Assembly (NCBI GenBank): GCA_040880585.1
Contig: JBBDID010000046.1
Span: forward strand, 27,218 to 91,217
Direction: 5' to 3'
Length of the DNA: 64,000 bases
From: Paracrocinitomix sp040880585
GTDB lineage: Bacteria; Bacteroidota; Bacteroidia; Flavobacteriales_D; Crocinitomicaceae
Position numbers and translations under genes: made by a program. Of this stretch, positions 16,470 to 25,717 are shown piece by piece. Below the pieces are notes generated by a model, which ran no database searches, was not told the origin of the DNA, and saw only the letters and a list, made by a program, of their open reading frames with translations. The stretch's first letter is position 1; every line of letters begins with the position of its first letter.

Positions 16470-17051
16470 ATGAACTTAGTATTTGCCACTGAAAACGAAA
16501 ACAAAGCAAAAGAGATTCAAAAGATGCTTCCTTTGCAAATTTCCATAAAAACGTTGAAAGATATTCGCTGTCACAATGAAATCCCTGAAACCGGCGATAC
16601 ACTTGAGGAAAACGCTTCACTGAAATCAGTTTATGTCGTAGATAATTTTGAATTGGATTGCTTTGCAGATGATACTGGTCTTGAAATTGAAGCGCTGAAT
16701 GGAGAACCGGGTGTGAAATCAGCACGCTATGCAGGGGAGAACAAAGATGCGGACGCCAATATGGCCTTGGTTTTAGAAAAATTAAAAGGTGTAACGAACA
16801 GAAAAGCCCGGTTTAGAACAGTAATCTCTCTTCGGCTAAAGGGAGTGGAGCATCAATTTGAAGGGGTCGCTAAGGGAACGATCAGAAAGGAAAAGTCTGG
16901 CAAGGAAGGATTCGGGTATGACCCCATCTTTCAACCGGATGGATATGAAGTGACTTTTTCTGAAATGAGCCTGGATGAAAAAAATCAAATTTCTCACCGC
17001 GGAAAAGCGGTAAAAAAGCTGATACGTTTTCTGGAAGACTATGTGAACTGA
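16470..17051 (+). CDS. rdgB: Non-canonical purine NTP pyrophosphatase (HAM1/RdgB)
   Basis: A 193-residue enzyme that hydrolyses dITP, ITP and XTP to monophosphates and keeps deaminated purines out of DNA. Signature blocks: 'VFATENENKAKEIQ' at the N-terminus, 'FADDTGLEIEALNGEPGVKSARYAG' in the centre, 'GFGYDPIFQPDGYEVTFSEM' and 'NQISHRGKAVKKL' near the end. Length and motif order are standard. A TTGACA at 16400 and TAGTTTTG at 16414-16421 lie upstream but are poorly spaced. The last 13 bases overlap the convergent membrane protein gene. Confidence 0.94.
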   Translation: MNLVFATENENKAKEIQKMLPLQISIKTLKDIRCHNEIPETGDTLEENASLKSVYVVDNFELDCFADDTGLEIEALNGEPGVKSARYAGENKDADANMALVLEKLKGVTNRKARFRTVISLRLKGVEHQFEGVAKGTIRKEKSGKEGFGYDPIFQPDGYEVTFSEMSLDEKNQISHRGKAVKKLIRFLEDYVN

Positions 17052-17800
17052 TCGACCAGCTTTTGCGATATAGCACCTCGCTCGCCTAACTCTTTTATTA
17101 AAGGTAGGGCATGATCATAGCGCATCACTACAGATTTGTTCTTAACAGTGTCGCTTAAAAATATAATTTTGAGTACACTGGTACTGCTGTAACTGCTATT
17201 TCGATCCACTACATTTACTCTTGTGATTTCTACGCCTTTCAACTCGCTCCATTTGTAGAATGTATCTTTAGTTTTTCGAATAGTCAGCCCATTGTCATTG
17301 GTGTAAATACGATAGCCTCCTTTTGCCAGTAAATAAATGTAATAGATTAAAGGGATCACCAGAACCGCCAAACAAATCATATAAATCCAGATTTGAAGAC
17401 TTCTGTTTAAGCCTGCTCCTGCATACCCAAAAGGGAGGTATTGAAGATCATATACATGGTTTCCTTCTTCATCTACTGTTTTGGCTTGCCGCTTATCAGC
17501 CCAGCTTACGTCTGATGCTAATCTTTCTTGTAAATCATTCAAAAAACCTTGAGTAGTTGGATTATTCACTTTTCCCTGTACCCAATTGAATTTCCGCTCT
17601 TTTTCACCGTCTTTATAGATAATCCGGAATGACAATTCGTCGCCTCCGCTCATAGGCGTATTTTTGATAATTACTTCTGACACTTGATTTATTGAACAGG
17701 ATTTAACCGTTCCAACAAAAGAAACATACACCTCTTCCCCTTTAAATCCGGCAGTGTATCCCAAAGTTGTGCTTTCAATACTATATTCTTTATCCGTCAT
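17039..17800 (-). CDS. Hypothetical membrane protein
   Basis: A 253-residue protein. The N-terminal ~130 residues are soluble and beta-rich. A hydrophobic segment follows at about 132-158 ('SLQIWIYMICLAVLVIPLIYYIYLLAKGG'). The C-terminal part ('YRIYTNDNGLTIRKTKDTFYKWSELKGVEITRV') resembles the PH-like domains found in bacterial membrane proteins. No enzymatic motif is seen. It ends within the 3' end of rdgB, and its start is divergent from the DUF4293 gene. Confidence 0.65.
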   Translation of the reverse strand: MTDKEYSIESTTLGYTAGFKGEEVYVSFVGTVKSCSINQVSEVIIKNTPMSGGDELSFRIIYKDGEKERKFNWVQGKVNNPTTQGFLNDLQERLASDVSWADKRQAKTVDEEGNHVYDLQYLPFGYAGAGLNRSLQIWIYMICLAVLVIPLIYYIYLLAKGGYRIYTNDNGLTIRKTKDTFYKWSELKGVEITRVNVVDRNSSYSSTSVLKIIFLSDTVKNKSVVMRYDHALPLIKELGERGAISQKLVDQFT

Positions 17801-17865
17801 CTCAGGCTTTTTAGTGAACGTTTAAATTAATAATTATTTCCAAAGGACTTTCACAAGCGAAGGAT

Positions 17866-17873
17866 TATCTTTG
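17866..17873 (+). promoter_or_regulatory. Likely -7 element of the DUF4293 gene
   Basis: TATCTTTG, a perfect TAnnTTTG, ends 18 bases before the ATG at 17892. There is no TTG 20 bases upstream. Confidence 0.4.
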
Positions 17874-17891
17874 TCAAAAAAAAAGTAGAAC

Positions 17892-18380
17892 ATGATTCAA
17901 CGAAAACAAACCATTTATTTCTTACTGGCTTTTGTTTGCATGATCTTATTGTTATTTTTTCCTATGTTCAATATAGAAACGGTGCAACAAGGAGAAGTTC
18001 TTACCGGAACATTTACCGCTTATGGGTTTCAAACAGAAGATGGGCAAACGGTCTCTTTTCCGCTTTATCTTTTATTTATGGCTATGGCATTGATAACTGC
18101 TATTTGTGTTTTTTTATATAAAAATCGAAAACGGCAACTGATGGTGGGTCGCTTAAACCTTATCCTTCACTTATTGGTAACCGTGGCTTTTGCCATATTT
18201 TTCTATGCAGGGCGTTCTTTAGTTGTCCAAAATACAGTAGCCAGCACCATGGATGAAGTTTCTTTTAGTGTGGGAATCGGTTTCTTTTTTTTGGTAGGCA
18301 GCATACCTTTTCTTATTCTTGCGATTCGTGGAATTAAGCAGGATGAGGAGTTGTTGAGGTCTATAGATAGGATACGGTAG
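17892..18380 (+). CDS. DUF4293 family four-TM membrane protein
   Basis: A 162-residue integral membrane protein with four hydrophobic segments: about 9-27, 57-76, 88-106 and 126-146. The opening 'MIQRKQTIYFLLAFVCMILLLF' is characteristic of DUF4293, a family confined to Bacteroidota and of unknown function. A short basic loop ('YKNRKRQ') faces the cytoplasm between helices 2 and 3. It stands alone after a promoter-like TATCTTTG. Confidence 0.85.
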   Translation: MIQRKQTIYFLLAFVCMILLLFFPMFNIETVQQGEVLTGTFTAYGFQTEDGQTVSFPLYLLFMAMALITAICVFLYKNRKRQLMVGRLNLILHLLVTVAFAIFFYAGRSLVVQNTVASTMDEVSFSVGIGFFFLVGSIPFLILAIRGIKQDEELLRSIDRIR

Positions 18381-18485
18381 TGGAGAGTTTTGAAGTATTA
18401 GGTGGGGAGTGGTAGTGTGTGTTAAGGGTTAAAATTTTGTTTTTTATGTTAGTTTTGATGACCTGACTTATAATCTCAGTTGAAG

Positions 18486-18842
18486 ATGAAATTTAGTTTT
18501 GAAAATTTAAATGTATGGAATCGATCCATGGATATAGCTGAAGAAATTTATGAAATGATAAAAAAATTTCCTGATCAAGAAAAATTTAACCTAAGCAGCC
18601 AAATTCTTAGAGCTTCTGACTCTATAGCTTTGAATATTTCAGAAGGTACAATAAGAACAAGTAAACTGGAGTTTAAGAGATTTATTGGGTATTCAATTCG
18701 TTCGCTTGCAGAAGTGGTTACTTGTTTGCATAAAGCTAGAAGAAGATGTTACATTGATGCCGATCAATTTGATAAACTATATACAGAATGTTACCATTTA
18801 ATGAACATGTTGATTGCATTCCAGCATCACAAAAGTAAATAA
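18486..18842 (+). CDS. Four-helix-bundle protein (S23/IVS type)
   Basis: A 118-residue helical protein beginning 'MKFSFENLNVWNRSMDIAEEIYEMIKKFP', with the typical 'LSSQILRASDSIALNISEG' and 'YSIRSLAEVVTCLHKARR' of the family first met in 23S rRNA intervening sequences. In Bacteroidota it mostly occurs as a stand-alone gene of unknown role. ATG 18486 fits the family start; a TTG two codons upstream is possible. A second member of the family occurs at 51879. Both sit next to low-complexity repeats. Confidence 0.85.
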   Translation: MKFSFENLNVWNRSMDIAEEIYEMIKKFPDQEKFNLSSQILRASDSIALNISEGTIRTSKLEFKRFIGYSIRSLAEVVTCLHKARRRCYIDADQFDKLYTECYHLMNMLIAFQHHKSK

Positions 18843-18978
18843 TTTAATCCACCATTACCAAGCTATATTAGATGCAAAAAATTCTAATTTTGAACTTATT
18901 TAAGAGGGTATTTAAATACTGCACGAACGCTTGTTTCATTACGCATACCAAACATACTGCTTCAAATTCCATACTTAA

Positions 18979-19315
18979 AACTTCCCACTTCCCACTTCCC
19001 ACTTCAAACTTCCTACTTTTCACTTCCCACTTCCCACTTCCCACTTTTTACTTCAAACTCCCCACTTCAAACTTCCTACTTCCCACTTTTTACTTCCCAC
19101 TTCAAACTTCCTACTTCCCACTTCAAACTTCAAACTTCCTACTTCCCACTTTTTACTTCAAACTCCCCACTTCAAACTTCCTACTTCCTACTTCCCACTT
19201 TTTACTTCCCACTTCAAACTTCCTACTTCCCACTTCCCACTTCAAACTTCAAACTTCAAACTTCAAACTTCAAACTTCCCACTTCAAACTTCCCACTTCC
19301 CACTTCAAACTCTTT
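18979..19315. repeat. Heptamer minisatellite (CTTCCCA/CTTCAAA/CTTCCTA)
   Basis: About 330 bases consist almost wholly of 7-base units ACTTCNN: CTTCCCA, CTTCAAA, CTTCCTA and CTTTTTA in irregular order. The plus strand is almost free of G. The array runs to within a few bases of the ATG of the ABC-F gene, so that gene's 5' untranslated region, if transcribed from upstream, is made of repeat. An open frame runs through it only because the units contain no stop codons. Confidence 0.9.
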
Positions 19316-19318
19316 TAA

Positions 19319-21208
19319 ATGAACTATCTATCAGTAGAAAACCTAACAAAATCATTTGGTACCCGCGTACTCTTTGAAGACCTGACTTTTGGAGTTGATA
19401 AAGGTGACAAAGTGGCTATTGTGGCCAAAAACGGTAATGGAAAAACTACCTTGCTAAAAATATTGTCCGATCAGGAAAGCAAAGATTCCGGACGGGTAAT
19501 TTACCGGAATGATATTACGGTAGAGTATCTGGAACAAACAGAGAAATTCAAACCGGACATCAGCATTTTTGATGAAGTACTAAGCACGGATACTGAAGAA
19601 ACCAGGGCGATAAAAGCCTATGAAAAAGCATTGAGTCAACCTCATGAATCTGACTTTTTCAACACCGCTTTTGAGCGGATGAATGTCACCAACGCCTGGG
19701 ATTATGAGGTGAAGGTAAATACGGTATTGATGCAATTGAAACTAGAAGAAAAGCATCAGTTGATGGGTGAATTATCCGGAGGACAAAAAAAACGGGTAGC
19801 TCTGGCAAAACTACTGATCAATGAGCCGGATATTATGATCCTGGATGAGCCCACCAACCACCTGGATTTGGATATGATTGAGTGGTTAGAGATACAGTTG
19901 GCGCAGTCACAATCCACGATTATTATGGTAACGCATGATCGCTATTTTTTAGAAGTAATTTGCAATACCATTTATGAACTGGATGATAAAACCATTTACA
20001 AATACGAGGGCAACTTTTCCTATTATCTGGAAAAAAAAGCGGAGCGACAAGAAATTTTAGAAGCAACGATCGGTAAAGCAAAAAATACCATGCGTAAAGA
20101 GTTGGACTGGATCAGAAGGCAGCCCAAAGCGCGAGGAACAAAACAAAAAGCAAGAGTAGATGCCTTTCAAGATCTGAAAAAAGTAGCCGGCCAAAACGTG
20201 AAAAAAGATGAAATGGAGATTAAGGTGCAAATGGAACGCCTGGGATCAAAAATTGTTGAAATTCATAAGCTGGGAAAAACTTTTGATGATAAAAAAATCA
20301 TTAATGATTTTAGTTACACCTTTAAGAAAGGGGAAAAAATTGGAATTGTAGGAGCAAATGGAACGGGAAAATCAACTTTTTTGAATATGCTCACCGGAAG
20401 CGAATCACCCAGCAAGGGGAAAATTGTTGTGGGCGATACTGTAGTAATGGGATATTATCATCAGGATGGAATAAAATCGGTGCCTGCCCTGAACAAACCG
20501 GATAAACGCGTGATAGAAGTTATACGGGATATTGCTGAATACATCCCACTGACCAAAGGAAAAAAAATGTCTGCGGCGCAGTTTTTAGAAAAGTTTTTGT
20601 TCCCCAGGGATATGCATTTTAACTACGTTGAAAAATTAAGCGGAGGAGAAAAGAAGCGCCTTTATCTCATGACCATTTTAATGAAGAATCCCAACTTCCT
20701 GATTTTGGATGAACCCACCAACGATCTCGATATTTTTATTCTGGGAGTACTGGAAGACTATTTGTACACCTTTGAGGGTTGTCTCATTATCGTCTCACAC
20801 GATCGGTATTTTCTGGATAAAGTAATCGATCATACTTTTTACTTTGAAGGAGAAGGGGAGATTACAGACGTACTGGGGAACTATACAGCTTACCGGAAGT
20901 ATCTGAAAGATCAGGAAAAACAAAACAAAGCAGCTACAAAAGAAAGAAGGGAAACAGCCACCCAAACTCCTTCCTCATCTCCAAACATAGAAAAGAAAAA
21001 ATTATCTTACAAAGAACAGCAAGAGTTTGACGCCATTGAAGGGGATATTGCAAATCTGGAAAAAGAACGATTGGAACTTACAGAAAAACTGAATTCTGGA
21101 AAAGAATCCCCAGATTCAATCCAGGTCATCTCCAAACGACTGGGGCAAATCAACCGGGAAATTGAGGAAAAAGAAATGCGTTGGTTGGAATTGTCAGAGT
21201 ACATCTAA
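19319..21208 (+). CDS. ABC-F family ATPase (Uup-like)
   Basis: A 629-residue cytoplasmic protein with two ABC ATPase domains and no membrane segments. First Walker A 'GNGKTT' near residue 40, LSGGQ-type 'LSGGQKKRVALAKLL', Walker B 'IMILDEPTNHLDL'. The linker between the domains contains the basic 'RRQPKARGTKQKARVDAF'. Second Walker A 'GANGTGKST', 'LSGGEKKRLYL', 'FLILDEPTNDLD'. A charged coiled-coil tail (about 540-629) is as in Uup. ABC-F proteins bind the ribosome or branched DNA; Uup-like members affect precise transposon excision and ribosome function. The stop codon is followed in frame by a hydrolase remnant. Confidence 0.93.
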   Translation: MNYLSVENLTKSFGTRVLFEDLTFGVDKGDKVAIVAKNGNGKTTLLKILSDQESKDSGRVIYRNDITVEYLEQTEKFKPDISIFDEVLSTDTEETRAIKAYEKALSQPHESDFFNTAFERMNVTNAWDYEVKVNTVLMQLKLEEKHQLMGELSGGQKKRVALAKLLINEPDIMILDEPTNHLDLDMIEWLEIQLAQSQSTIIMVTHDRYFLEVICNTIYELDDKTIYKYEGNFSYYLEKKAERQEILEATIGKAKNTMRKELDWIRRQPKARGTKQKARVDAFQDLKKVAGQNVKKDEMEIKVQMERLGSKIVEIHKLGKTFDDKKIINDFSYTFKKGEKIGIVGANGTGKSTFLNMLTGSESPSKGKIVVGDTVVMGYYHQDGIKSVPALNKPDKRVIEVIRDIAEYIPLTKGKKMSAAQFLEKFLFPRDMHFNYVEKLSGGEKKRLYLMTILMKNPNFLILDEPTNDLDIFILGVLEDYLYTFEGCLIIVSHDRYFLDKVIDHTFYFEGEGEITDVLGNYTAYRKYLKDQEKQNKAATKERRETATQTPSSSPNIEKKKLSYKEQQEFDAIEGDIANLEKERLELTEKLNSGKESPDSIQVISKRLGQINREIEEKEMRWLELSEYI

Positions 21209-21418
21209 CAGCTGTTGCCAGTAACAGGAGAAAAAATGCTTTTGTTACATGATGTAAATGACAAAGTATTGCCCTATAAAAATGCCTTTGCCATTAATTC
21301 GGAGATACAAGATGCACAATTGATCAGTTTCAAAAATGTTGGACATTATCGCATGTTATGGAATGATGAAGTAGTAGGTAGAGCAGCCGCCTTCGTTAAT
21401 GGAGAAGAGGTTTTATAA
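21209..21418 (+). pseudogene. C-terminal remnant of an alpha/beta hydrolase gene
   Basis: The frame continuing straight after the ABC-F stop codon encodes 'EKMLLLHDVNDKVLPYKNAFAINSE' and '...VGHYRMLWNDEVVGRAAAFV' before a stop at 21416-21418. These are the last two catalytic segments of an alpha/beta hydrolase (Asp of 'HDVNDK', His of 'GHYRML'). The nucleophile part is absent. The ABC-F gene replaces everything upstream, which points to a deletion or rearrangement joint near 21208. Translation from a TTG at 21215 would give a useless 67-residue piece. Confidence 0.75.
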
Positions 21419-21446
21419 TCATCCGCTGGAATTCAAAAAAGCAAAT

Positions 21447-23879
21447 TTATTTTACGACTATACGCTTACTACCGTAACGTTTGCTTTTACCATCTGTAAG
21501 GATCAGTAAGTACGAACCGGGACTCATATCTGAAACAGAAAGTTGATTCACCTGACCGGATTTTATAGGTTTACTTGCGACTTTTTGGCCGCTAATGGCA
21601 TAAAAATCAACCACTACATTTGTTTCATCCCATTGGCTGAGGTCGATAAAAATACCGGTGTCAGTCGGGTTGGGATAAATTGAGTAGACCGTACCTGAAG
21701 TCGGTTTCTCCTGTACACCTACAGAATTTGTTTTATAACCAAAGCAGTACTGTCCCGGCATAAAAGTATTGGCGGTAAGAAATCCAAATTTATCGGTAAC
21801 ACTTCCTACGGTATTCAGGCTGAAATCCGGATGGGTCTCCCAATGTGATTGTGCATCAGGGCGATAAAGTAACACCAAACTATCCTCTGTGAAAGTTTGA
21901 TTACCGGTGTGCTGCATCAATGAATTATCTAAATCACCGGTTGCGTTATTTCTCCCGTTGAATTCAAACCGAATTTCGCCCTCTATAAGGTCTGCATTTA
22001 CACCGTGGATATTCCAATACCTGTCAAAAGACACCACCGTATTTTCAGGAGCTCCGGGATTATCTGCATACACCCAATTGTGTTCAATACGTAAAAAGGC
22101 AGAGTCAGATAACTGTTGTACATTCAAGCGGGCATTGGCGTAATTTAACAAGATGATACCGGTAGATGTGATCGTTATGTTTTCAGCAGTGGTTGCGTCA
22201 TTGATCTTTTCATCCATATTAATGGCTGCAAAAACCGGATTAAAGGGCAAATTAAAACCGAATTGCGCATAATCCCCGCCCATCAAAATTTGCTCGGTAT
22301 GACTGTTCCAATTTTCATCCAAAAAAGTCAATTGTAAAGGAACATTATCGTGATAATTAGAGGCCCCTTTCAGTTTTTGATCCACTATAACATCTACATT
22401 AAAAGTGCTTCCATTCTGCACAGAAGTCACATTTGTAATAGAAAAGTGAGAAAAACCCGCTTGAAAAATCCAATCATTAAAGAAGTCTGTAACATCAATT
22501 CCGGCCAATGTATTTATTTCATCCCTGAATTGTTCAGAGGTGATATGAGATCCACTATAAGCCGTTTGAACCGCTTGTAAAGCGGCGAAAAAATTAGCAT
22601 CTCCCAGATATCCCCTTAAGGTGTGCATGACATCTGCTCCCTTATTATAACTGTGATCACCATAGGTATATTCAACAGGAACCGCATTGAGGGCGTAGTA
22701 TCCACTGTCGTTGATATGTGCACGGTGTAAGACGTCATAGTGATTATCACGCATAGCATTCATATAAGTATTTTGATCGTATACATTTTCTAAAAACAGA
22801 TGTTCTGAATAAGAAGCAAGACCTTCGTTGATCCACATTTCTTCAGCGGTTGCACAGGTAACCAAATTTCCCCACCAGTGATGTGAGAGTTCATGTGCCA
22901 TAAGTGTTTCATAAGTGAGTGCGCCATTAACGGTAACCAAAGGGTAAGCAATATTCGTTGCGTGCTCCATTGCTCCTGCATTGAAGGGAACCAGAACATA
23001 ACCAATTCGTTCCCACACATAAGGCCCGTATGAATCTTCAAAAGCTTCCATAGCATTGTTGAGATTGAGAAATGAATTTTTCAAATTGGTGGTGTCACCT
23101 GCTTTAGCCGCCAGCCAGATGGGTATATTAATGCCCTGTGATACCGAAAAATAATTATCCGTCACATGGGTGTATTCAGCAACGGCAACAGCTGCCAAAT
23201 AAGAAGGGATTTCGGTTGACATCATCCAATTGGTCAACAAACTATCTGTTCCTACAGTTTGAACGCCGGTTCTACTTCCATTACAATAGGCAGTAAAATT
23301 ATTGGCAGTAAGCACTTCAAAATCATAAGTAGCACGTTCTACAAAATTATCAAAACAGGGATGCCAGGTTCGCCCATAATTGTGGGGATTTGATTCAAAC
23401 CCTACCCCGAGATTGTAAAAATACTGGTTTGACATATAAAAACCGCCCCATCCTGAAGGATCAGTTTGCGGAAGACCGCGATAGTAAACCCTTATACTGT
23501 CTTCTTGTCCTGCATTTAAAGTACCGCCCAAACTGGCTACAATCAAGGTGTCATTATAAGAAAATGTGGTGGTGATTCCCTGATGAACAATAGAGTCTAT
23601 AGTAAGTTGTAAAAGATCCAGTGAAATGGTTTGGATATCCTGAAGTGCTTTGAATTTGATTTGACAATTTCCCTTTAGTAAACCCATATCTCCCTCTGTA
23701 AAATCCAGATAAACGGAATAATGAAGCACATCCACCGTATCGCTTCGCAGACTTTCATCTCCCGAACGAAATTGAAGCGGAGGAAAATCATCCATAGAAC
23801 TGTGATAAAACTGACACCCCGGTTGAGAAAATGCCGGAAATAGGATCACTATAAATAAGAGGGGTAGTATTTTTTTCAT
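21447..23879 (-). CDS. M1-family zinc aminopeptidase with T9SS sorting domain
   Basis: About 810 residues from ATG 23879, which gives the signal peptide 'MKKILPLLFIVILFPAFSQ'; an upstream in-frame ATG at 23951 would add an unlikely leader. The gluzincin motif HELSH (329-333) is followed 18 residues later by Glu352 in 'INEGLA', as in M1 peptidases, and 'GAMEHATNIAYP' is the exopeptidase-type motif. The C-terminal ~75 residues are a T9SS sorting domain ('YSIYPNPTDTGIFIDLS' ... 'MSPGSYLLILTDG'). It probably trims peptides outside the cell. Confidence 0.92.
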   Translation of the reverse strand: MKKILPLLFIVILFPAFSQPGCQFYHSSMDDFPPLQFRSGDESLRSDTVDVLHYSVYLDFTEGDMGLLKGNCQIKFKALQDIQTISLDLLQLTIDSIVHQGITTTFSYNDTLIVASLGGTLNAGQEDSIRVYYRGLPQTDPSGWGGFYMSNQYFYNLGVGFESNPHNYGRTWHPCFDNFVERATYDFEVLTANNFTAYCNGSRTGVQTVGTDSLLTNWMMSTEIPSYLAAVAVAEYTHVTDNYFSVSQGINIPIWLAAKAGDTTNLKNSFLNLNNAMEAFEDSYGPYVWERIGYVLVPFNAGAMEHATNIAYPLVTVNGALTYETLMAHELSHHWWGNLVTCATAEEMWINEGLASYSEHLFLENVYDQNTYMNAMRDNHYDVLHRAHINDSGYYALNAVPVEYTYGDHSYNKGADVMHTLRGYLGDANFFAALQAVQTAYSGSHITSEQFRDEINTLAGIDVTDFFNDWIFQAGFSHFSITNVTSVQNGSTFNVDVIVDQKLKGASNYHDNVPLQLTFLDENWNSHTEQILMGGDYAQFGFNLPFNPVFAAINMDEKINDATTAENITITSTGIILLNYANARLNVQQLSDSAFLRIEHNWVYADNPGAPENTVVSFDRYWNIHGVNADLIEGEIRFEFNGRNNATGDLDNSLMQHTGNQTFTEDSLVLLYRPDAQSHWETHPDFSLNTVGSVTDKFGFLTANTFMPGQYCFGYKTNSVGVQEKPTSGTVYSIYPNPTDTGIFIDLSQWDETNVVVDFYAISGQKVASKPIKSGQVNQLSVSDMSPGSYLLILTDGKSKRYGSKRIVVK

Positions 23880-24017
23880 ACAATGAAATTGTAGAATAAA
23901 GGTATAAAAAAAAGGTGAAATCAGTTGACTATTGTATGGTGAACCAACCAATAAACGTCAAGTATAGCGTCTACCAGTAATACGACTATAAACCCAAGTT
24001 CATTTCACGGACAAAAC

Positions 24018-24530
24018 CTACGGTTTAAAATTAGGATTCTCCCATGCCAATAATGCCTGATCATAGAATTTTCCATCCACCCCACGCGCCCTTTCCTTTA
24101 TAGTGGCCTCTACTTTAAACCCTAATTGCTCAAATTTCTCAATACGTTCAGAGACGACCATAGATTCCATCTCCAGACGCTTAACATCCGGCCGGTTTTT
24201 AGTCAGATAATTGAGAAACTCAACAAAAATCAATTCACCATATCCCTTGGATTGCATATCCGGATCAATAACAATAGTATAATTGGTGAGGATATGGTTG
24301 TAAATAGCCAACGGCATTTTTTCTGCGTGTACAAATCCAACAATTTGTTGATCTTCATTTTCAAGAACCAGAAAAATACATTGGTTCGCAGGTTTGTTCA
24401 GTAATGAAAAGATGTAAGTTTCAGTTATTTCCTCCGGTCGACGGGCAATACCCCTCACTTTTCCTGAAACGTCATTATAAATATTTGCAATGGCAGGACG
24501 GTCGGTGCTATAAGCTAATCTGAACTTCAC
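24018..24530 (-). CDS. GNAT-family N-acetyltransferase
   Basis: A 170-residue protein with the GNAT core. Motif A, which binds the acetyl-CoA pyrophosphate, is 'YTIVIDPDMQSKGYGELIFVEFLNYL' at about 91-116, and beta-strand 4 is 'QIVGFVHAEKM'. The later 'ERIEKFEQLGFKVEATIKER' fits motif B. The substrate cannot be read from the sequence. It is transcribed alone, about 140 bases from the M1 peptidase start on the same strand. Confidence 0.82.
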   Translation of the reverse strand: MKFRLAYSTDRPAIANIYNDVSGKVRGIARRPEEITETYIFSLLNKPANQCIFLVLENEDQQIVGFVHAEKMPLAIYNHILTNYTIVIDPDMQSKGYGELIFVEFLNYLTKNRPDVKRLEMESMVVSERIEKFEQLGFKVEATIKERARGVDGKFYDQALLAWENPNFKP

Positions 24531-24754
24531 GACTGAAATATACTAAAAAAAGCATTGCACAAGCAGTCAAAACTACTCTATTTCTACGAATGAACATTAG
24601 TATACGCCGAGACCATAAAAACAGGATTCATCCAAAAGCAAATGATTGCAGGCAATTCCCGTAATGAAAATACTACTGTGAACAACTCATTTTTGGGACA
24701 ATTCATTTACAGAAGGAAAAAAGTATCTTTATAAGTTGATACAAACTTTCAGCT

Positions 24755-25717
24755 ATGGAAATGTTACGGGTTGAAAATATTGTCAAAGAATACTCCGGAC
24801 ACAGAGCGCTTGATGATATTTCAATAACCACCAAAAAAGGAGAAATATTTGGTTTATTAGGACCTAATGGAGCCGGAAAAACCAGTTTAATCCGCATTAT
24901 CAACCAAATTACAGGACCGGATGAAGGAAAAGTATACCTTGAAGGACGAGAATTAAAACGGTCAGATATTGAAAGTATCGGTTACTTACCTGAAGAACGC
25001 GGCTTGTATAAAAAAATGACCGTTGGAGACCAAGTCATGTATTTTGCAAGATTAAAAGGGTTGAGTAAATCTGAAGCCAAAAAGAAAATTGAAGAATGGT
25101 TTGAGAAATTTGACATCAGCAGTTGGCGGGATAAAAAGGTGGAGGAACTTTCCAAAGGGATGGCGCAAAAAATTCAATTCATTATTACAGTTTTACACGA
25201 GCCTAAATTATTGATTTTAGATGAACCTTTCAGTGGATTTGATCCCATTAATGCTGATATCATTAAAAAAGAAATTCTCCAGCTAAAGAAAAAGGGAACT
25301 TCTATCATGCTCTCTACGCACAACATGAACTCTGTTGAAGAGGTGTGTGACTCAATTGCCCTGATCAACCACGCAAAATTATTGGTTGAAGGGAGCTTGA
25401 AAGAAGTAAAAGAACAATTTAGAACCCATACGTATGCCATACAATTTAAAGGAATGATGTTTGGCTTTGCCAATGCTTTATTTTCCAATTTTTCGTTAGA
25501 GCATTCTGAACAAATTGATGAGGAACGGGCAGTAGCACATGTAAAACTCTTGAAAGGAAACACACTAAATGATTTACTCAAAACTGTTTTACCCGTGGTA
25601 GAAGTAGAAGGTGTCAATGAAATTTTACCTACTATGAACGATATTTTCATACAATCGGTAACCGGAAAATCTGCGGTAGAGACTTCGCAGGATAAGAAAG
25701 GAGGAGAAAATGAGTAA
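24755..25717 (+). CDS. ABC transporter ATP-binding protein (NatA-like)
   Basis: A 320-residue ATPase. Walker A 'GLLGPNGAGKTSL' at about 34-46, Q-loop 'YLPEERGLYKKMTV', signature 'LSKGMAQKIQF', Walker B 'LLILDEPFSGFDP', H-loop 'STHNMNSVEE'. The ~90-residue C-terminal extension is typical of the NatA/DRA subfamily. It overlaps the permease gene by 8 bases, so the pair forms one transporter, probably an ion or drug efflux system like NatAB. ATG 24755 (MEMLRV) or 24761 (MLRV) could start it. Confidence 0.9.
   Translation: MEMLRVENIVKEYSGHRALDDISITTKKGEIFGLLGPNGAGKTSLIRIINQITGPDEGKVYLEGRELKRSDIESIGYLPEERGLYKKMTVGDQVMYFARLKGLSKSEAKKKIEEWFEKFDISSWRDKKVEELSKGMAQKIQFIITVLHEPKLLILDEPFSGFDPINADIIKKEILQLKKKGTSIMLSTHNMNSVEEVCDSIALINHAKLLVEGSLKEVKEQFRTHTYAIQFKGMMFGFANALFSNFSLEHSEQIDEERAVAHVKLLKGNTLNDLLKTVLPVVEVEGVNEILPTMNDIFIQSVTGKSAVETSQDKKGGENE

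Noticed and set aside
18872..19318. A 148-codon plus-strand open frame through the heptamer repeat
   Set aside because: Its product is only the translated repeat (LPTSNFLLPT...). It stays open because the units lack stops; there is no start context and no family resemblance.
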